7,987 nt of DNA from Propionibacteriales bacterium (GTDB lineage Bacteria; Actinomycetota; Actinomycetes; Propionibacteriales; Propionibacteriaceae). The translations under genes and the position numbers were made by a program. Shown here piece by piece: positions 5,455-7,987 of the stretch. Where the stretch lies: NCBI GenBank assembly GCA_017882655.1, contig JADGPB010000093.1, forward strand, positions 1 through 7,987. Direction: 5' to 3'. Numbering within the stretch: position 1 is the stretch's first letter; each line of letters opens with the position of its first letter. The notes below the pieces were generated by a model, which did no database searches, had not been told where the DNA came from, and saw only the letters and a list, made by a program, of their open reading frames with translations.

Positions 5455-6827
5455 AGGTTCGCGGGGTCCTCGATCGTGTCGACCTCGATGCCCCGGATCG
5501 CGGCGAGCACGTGCAGCCGGCCCGCTCCCTCCACATCTGGGCGCACGGATGCCGCGAGCGTGGCGATCACGCCGACCACCGAGATCACGGCGGCGTACAC
5601 CACCACGGGCCAGAAGGTACCGCCTGCCCATGCGACCAGGGCGGCGCAGATCAACGGTGCGAACCCGCCGCCGAGTGTGTTGGAGAACTGGTAGCCGATG
5701 TTGACGCCGGTGGTGCGGGCCTCCGGGTCGAACATCTCCACCAGCATCGTCGACAGCGTGGCCTGCATTGCCACACCGAACAGCACGAATCCGAGAATCT
5801 GCCCAAGCCAAATGAGCCACATATTGCCGGTGCTGAACAGCATGAAGGCCGGGTACACCATGGCGGCGAAGCCGACACACCCGATGATGTAGACGGTGCG
5901 GCGGCCGATCCGGTCGGAGATCGCGCCCCACGCGGGTGCGATGACGATCTGCAGAAGGCCCACAATCACGGTTCCCGCGAAGCCCATCCACGCCGGCAGG
6001 TGCTTAGTGGTCACCATGAATCCCAGGCCGTACGTGAGAACGACGTAGCCCGCGATCGACTGTGGCAGTCCGATAAGGATGCCCATGATCGCATTCTTCG
6101 GATGGCGGAACGCTTCAACGAGCGGGTTCGCCTTCTTGCCGGCCACCTCTATCTGCAGGGCCTGCACCTCGATGAAATCCTCGGATTCTTCGAGCTTGCG
6201 CCGGAGAAGGATCGCGATGAGTGCGAGCACGAGCGAGAAGACGAACGGGATGCGCCAGCCCCACTGAAGGAACCAGGACGACGGGGTGAGGCCCAGCGAT
6301 GCCATGAAGCCGCCCGAGGCCACGTTCGCGATGCCTGCGCCGCTGATGAGGAATGCGCCGAACAGACCGTGTTTCCCTGTTGGGGCGTTCTCGACGACCA
6401 TCGTTGCGGCGCCGCCCATCTCACCGCCCACGAAGAACCCCTGGAACATGCGGCACATCAGCAGGAGCAGCGGTGCCGCTACCCCGATCGTCCGGTTGGA
6501 TGGGATGAGACCGATTCCGGTCGTGGCGAGGCCCATGCCCACGACGGTGATCATGAGAACGGTCTTGCGGCCGGCGCGATCGCCCACAATGCCCCAGACG
6601 ATGCCGCCGATGGGACGGAGCAGGAAACCCACGGCGAAGGTCGCGAACGACGCGAGCTGGGCGACGATCGCGCTGTGGCTCGAGAAGAACACTGCTGGGA
6701 AGATCGCGGCCGATGCCAGGCCGTACAGGTAGTAGTCGTAGTACTCCATCAGAGTGCCAATGGAGCCACCGGCGATCATCCGCTTCTGCTTGGCGGATAA
6801 TCCGGCGGGTGAACTCGGTCTGGTCAT
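5451..6827 (-). CDS. MFS transporter, metabolite:H+ symporter (MHS) family
   Basis: The product is a 458-residue polytopic inner-membrane protein with about twelve hydrophobic segments, the standard MFS size. MHS hallmarks are all present: GTLMEYYDYYLYG near residues 24-36, the motif-A loop RPIGGIVWGIVGDRAGRK (71-88), CRMFQGFFVGGEMGGA (125-140) and a second-half motif-A-like AISDRIGRR. Relatives (ProP, KgtP, ShiA, citrate carriers) import organic acids or zwitterions with protons. As first gene of the operon it most likely brings in the acidic substrate; an N-acylated aldonic acid such as N-acetylglucosaminate fits the downstream enzymes, but the substrate is inferred from context only. The start is preceded by AAGGAGG at 6833-6839 with five bases of spacing. 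The short C-terminal tail (GIEVDTIEDPANL) is cytoplasmic and acidic. Confidence 0.94.
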   Translation of the reverse strand: MTRPSSPAGLSAKQKRMIAGGSIGTLMEYYDYYLYGLASAAIFPAVFFSSHSAIVAQLASFATFAVGFLLRPIGGIVWGIVGDRAGRKTVLMITVVGMGLATTGIGLIPSNRTIGVAAPLLLLMCRMFQGFFVGGEMGGAATMVVENAPTGKHGLFGAFLISGAGIANVASGGFMASLGLTPSSWFLQWGWRIPFVFSLVLALIAILLRRKLEESEDFIEVQALQIEVAGKKANPLVEAFRHPKNAIMGILIGLPQSIAGYVVLTYGLGFMVTTKHLPAWMGFAGTVIVGLLQIVIAPAWGAISDRIGRRTVYIIGCVGFAAMVYPAFMLFSTGNMWLIWLGQILGFVLFGVAMQATLSTMLVEMFDPEARTTGVNIGYQFSNTLGGGFAPLICAALVAWAGGTFWPVVVYAAVISVVGVIATLAASVRPDVEGAGRLHVLAAIRGIEVDTIEDPANL

Positions 6828-6991
6828 GTGAGCCTCCTTGCTCGATGCCCTTGGATGGTGCCGCCACCGCTTCCGTGGGCTGAGGGTCGGTGCGTGGCCG
6901 CGCGTCGTCGGCGGCTTCTTCCGGTCGCCTGGCTTACGTTTCCCTGCTCAAACGCGCTGGGCGTAAGAGCGAGGCCAGTAGCAAAGCTAGC

Positions 6992-7038
6992 CCCAACTGA
7001 ACAGAATGTCTAGGGCCGAGACGTTCTGTTCAGTTGGG
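6992..7038. promoter_or_regulatory. Perfect 15-bp inverted repeat, probable regulator operator
   Basis: The arms CCCAACTGAACAGAA (6992-7006) and TTCTGTTCAGTTGGG (7024-7038) are exact reverse complements. The 17-base spacer adds a further GTCT/AGAC match (7008-7011 with 7019-7022), making a dyad centred near 7015. A perfect repeat of this length in a divergent promoter region beside a regulator gene is the classic arrangement for an operator controlling both directions. It overlaps a possible -35 element of the regulator, which suggests autoregulation. RNA hairpin function is less likely given its distance from both start codons. Confidence 0.75.
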
Positions 7039-7071
7039 TGTGGGGCCGGTATGCTTCGCTTGCAACCGTCA

Positions 7072-7082
7072 GAGGTGGGGAG
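7072..7082 (+). promoter_or_regulatory. Ribosome-binding site setting the regulator start
   Basis: GAGGTGGGGAG ends four bases before ATG 7087. Earlier in-frame ATGs at 7006 and 7051 lack such a site; the first lies inside the operator dyad and the second overlaps the possible -10 box. Family alignment also begins just after 7087, so this site decides the start. Confidence 0.7.
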
Positions 7083-7086
7083 AGCC

Positions 7087-7764
7087 ATGCGGACGCACGA
7101 CACATTCGAGAGCGCAGCCGAGGTGCTCGAGACCTTTCGGCCAGTGATGCGGGCCATCGCGGCGGCCGGAGGTCCGTCGTGTGAGGTGGTGCTCCACGAT
7201 CTGGAGGGCTCTGACGTCGATCTCGGCCACACGATCGCCGCGATCGAGAACGGGCACGTGACTGGCCGCGAGGTCGGCGGCCCATCCACCAGCCTCGGTC
7301 TCATTGTGGTACACAACCGCCAGGAGGACCACGACGCCTTCGGCTACCGCGGCTTCACTGGTGATGGCCGCGAGTTGCGCTGCTCCAGCATCTACTTCCG
7401 CAACCGCGAGGGCGACGTGATCGCCGCCCTGTGCATCAACATCGACCTCAGCGCAGTGCGGCAGGCGCGCTCGATCCTCGACGCGCTGTTGCCACAGGAG
7501 TCGGCGTCCCTCGTGCAGCCCGACGAGTACATCGGGCGCGACCTCGTCTCCATGATGGACACGATGATCGACGATGCGATCCGCGAGGTGGGCAAGCCAA
7601 CCCGGGAGATGTCGCGGGACGACAAGATTGGCGTGCTGCAGAAGCTCGACGCGCGCGGCGCAACCCAGATGCGCAAGTCGGTTGAGACCATCGGTATGCG
7701 CCTGGGCATTTCGCGCGTCACCGCATACTCCTATCTCGACGAGGCGCGGCGCTCCGTCGGTTGA
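7087..7764 (+). CDS. YheO/DauR-family transcriptional regulator (PAS-like domain plus HTH)
   Basis: With the start at ATG 7087 the product is 225 residues, the usual length for this family. Residues about 13-125 form the YheO-like PAS domain (CEVVLHDLEG, TSLGLIVVHNRQ, CSSIYFRNREGDVIAALCINID). Residues about 175-222 form the C-terminal helix-turn-helix (MSRDDKIGVLQKLDARGA, then MRLGISRVTAYSYLDEAR). DauR, the studied member, represses D-arginine catabolism, and relatives are often found next to genes for D-amino-acid or imine metabolism, where RidA proteins are also common. It is divergent from the operon and flanks the 15-bp dyad, so I infer it controls the operon and itself, with the PAS-like domain sensing a pathway compound. 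Whether it represses or activates cannot be read from sequence. The stop is 13 bases before the IS481 stub. Confidence 0.9.
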   Translation: MRTHDTFESAAEVLETFRPVMRAIAAAGGPSCEVVLHDLEGSDVDLGHTIAAIENGHVTGREVGGPSTSLGLIVVHNRQEDHDAFGYRGFTGDGRELRCSSIYFRNREGDVIAALCINIDLSAVRQARSILDALLPQESASLVQPDEYIGRDLVSMMDTMIDDAIREVGKPTREMSRDDKIGVLQKLDARGATQMRKSVETIGMRLGISRVTAYSYLDEARRSVG

Positions 7765-7777
7765 GTGGTTAGGGCGG

Positions 7778-7857
7778 CTAGGTGTACTCGGCCATCAGGT
7801 TGGTGACAGTCGGCTGATCGGGGGTTTGCCTCCGAGTGCGGTGTGTCGGCGTTCAGC
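7778..7857 (-). pseudogene. IS481-family transposase remnant (C-terminal stub, frameshifted)
   Basis: Read on the minus strand this gives AERRHTALGGKPPIS, then in a different frame TVTNLMAEYT followed by TAG (7778-7780). Together these match the conserved C-terminus of IS481-family transposases (ALGGKPP...R.TNL...Y). The two parts are joined at 7811-7812 where one base is missing from an Arg codon, so the frame is broken. Similarity stops at about 7857, and upstream codons do not continue the DDE domain. This is a dead fragment of roughly 26 codons. It directly abuts the Gly-Asn-X open frame on the plus strand, suggesting the rest of the element was lost by deletion. Confidence 0.75.
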
Positions 7858-7987
7858 AATCGGCCAACTTCGTGGTACCCACGTGCACCGGCTAGATGGC
7901 CGGTACGTGGGCGAGCTTTACGACGATCAGGTCGTGGACCTGCACCTTGGCAATCCGGGGAACATCGGGAACTCTGGCAATCCGGGT
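7856..7987 (+). CDS. Partial hypothetical protein with collagen-like Gly-Asn-X repeats (5' truncated, runs off window)
   Basis: The plus-strand frame reads AIGQLRGTHVHRLDGRY, then VGELYDDQVVDLHLG, then the triplets GNP-GNI-GNS-GNP-G up to the window edge. The RLDGRYVGEL...VVD...GNxGNIGN arrangement looks like a small conserved protein seen in other bacteria in which short beta repeats precede a Gly-Asn-X tail; I recall the pattern but not a function. Coding signal is supported by the periodic glycine repeats and by the absence of stops. Homology-like sequence seems to begin at about 7856, exactly where the IS481 stub ends, so the natural N-terminus (probably some ten residues) appears missing. 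The frame stays open leftwards through the stub, and GTG 7883 is a possible internal start. No ribosome site is obvious. It may be a pseudogene. Confidence 0.55.
7878..7911. repeat. Inverted repeat inside the Gly-Asn-X open frame
   Basis: CCCACGT (7878-7884) pairs with ACGTGGG (7905-7911), and ACCGGC (7887-7892) pairs with GCCGGT (7899-7904), around the loop TAGATG with a two-base bulge (GC) on the left side. It lies over codons for THVHRLDGRYVG. It may simply reflect codon choice for a repeated protein motif; there is no U-run to make it a terminator. Confidence 0.5.

Larger units (their letters stand above)
6828..7086. promoter_or_regulatory. Divergent control region between transporter operon and regulator
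   Basis: This is 259 bases between two divergent start codons. It must hold the promoters of both the six-gene operon (leftwards) and the regulator gene (rightwards). The dominant feature is the perfect dyad at 6992-7038. A weak rightward promoter can be drawn as TGTTCA (7027-7032), 17 bases, TATGCT (7050-7055), so its -35 box would lie inside the right arm of the dyad. I could not pick a convincing leftward promoter. That leaves an operon leader of up to about 160 bases, in which I saw no clear riboswitch or attenuator. Confidence 0.6.

Noticed and set aside
5455..5991. N-terminal extension of the sugar kinase frame up to 5991
   Set aside because: That segment is an Arg/His-rich out-of-frame reading of the transporter. 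The kinase fold begins at the coupled ATG 5452-5454.
5511..6800. Long open frame of about 430 codons antisense to the transporter gene
   Set aside because: Its translation is rich in H, R, E, G and A with no recognisable motif, and the opposite strand encodes an unmistakable MHS transporter. Long antisense frames are expected in high-GC DNA.
7006..7086. Longer form of the regulator starting at ATG 7006 or 7051
   Set aside because: ATG 7006 lies inside the operator dyad and ATG 7051 overlaps a possible -10 box. Neither has a good ribosome site, whereas ATG 7087 does and fits the family's N-terminus.
1..7987. CRISPR array, tRNA or rRNA genes
   Set aside because: I saw no regularly spaced identical repeats beyond those listed, and no cloverleaf or rRNA-like sequence.

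Overview
The window is a high-GC, densely coding bacterial segment, most likely from an actinobacterium. The supporting signs are strong GC bias at third positions, AAGGAGG ribosome sites, and ISL3- and IS481-type transposase remnants of an actinobacterial style. I cannot name a genus. It reads as an accessory metabolic island bracketed by mobile-element debris: an ISL3-family transposase C-terminus on the left (2-199) and a frameshifted IS481-family C-terminal stub on the right (7778-7857).

The core is a six-gene minus-strand operon, transcribed from 6827 down to 535: an MHS-type MFS transporter, a PfkB sugar kinase with 2-keto-3-deoxygluconate (KDG) kinase hallmarks, a KDPG/KHG aldolase, a fold-III PLP enzyme of the D-serine dehydratase/D-threonine aldolase type, a D-aminoacylase-family amidohydrolase, and a RidA protein. 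The first five genes are translationally coupled (ATGA overlaps or gaps of 2 to 9 bases). A divergent plus-strand gene (7087-7764) encodes a YheO/DauR-type regulator (PAS-like domain plus C-terminal HTH). The shared intergenic region holds a perfect 15-bp inverted repeat that is a strong operator candidate.

Read together, the enzymes fit oxidative amino-sugar catabolism: uptake of N-acetyl-D-glucosaminate (2-acetamido-2-deoxygluconate), deacetylation to D-glucosaminate, PLP-dependent dehydration/deamination to KDG (with RidA clearing the enamine/imine), phosphorylation to KDPG, and cleavage to pyruvate plus glyceraldehyde 3-phosphate. This is inference from gene content. A D-amino-acid degradation role is the main alternative, but it would leave the kinase and aldolase unexplained.

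Two non-operon regions deserve attention. The 335-base convergent gap at 200-534 holds a long nested hairpin (312-413) flanked by related T-rich direct repeats. At the right edge, an open frame (about 7856 to the window end) encodes a LDGRYVGEL-type protein running into collagen-like Gly-Asn-X triplets. It appears to have lost its 5' end at the junction with the IS481 stub.
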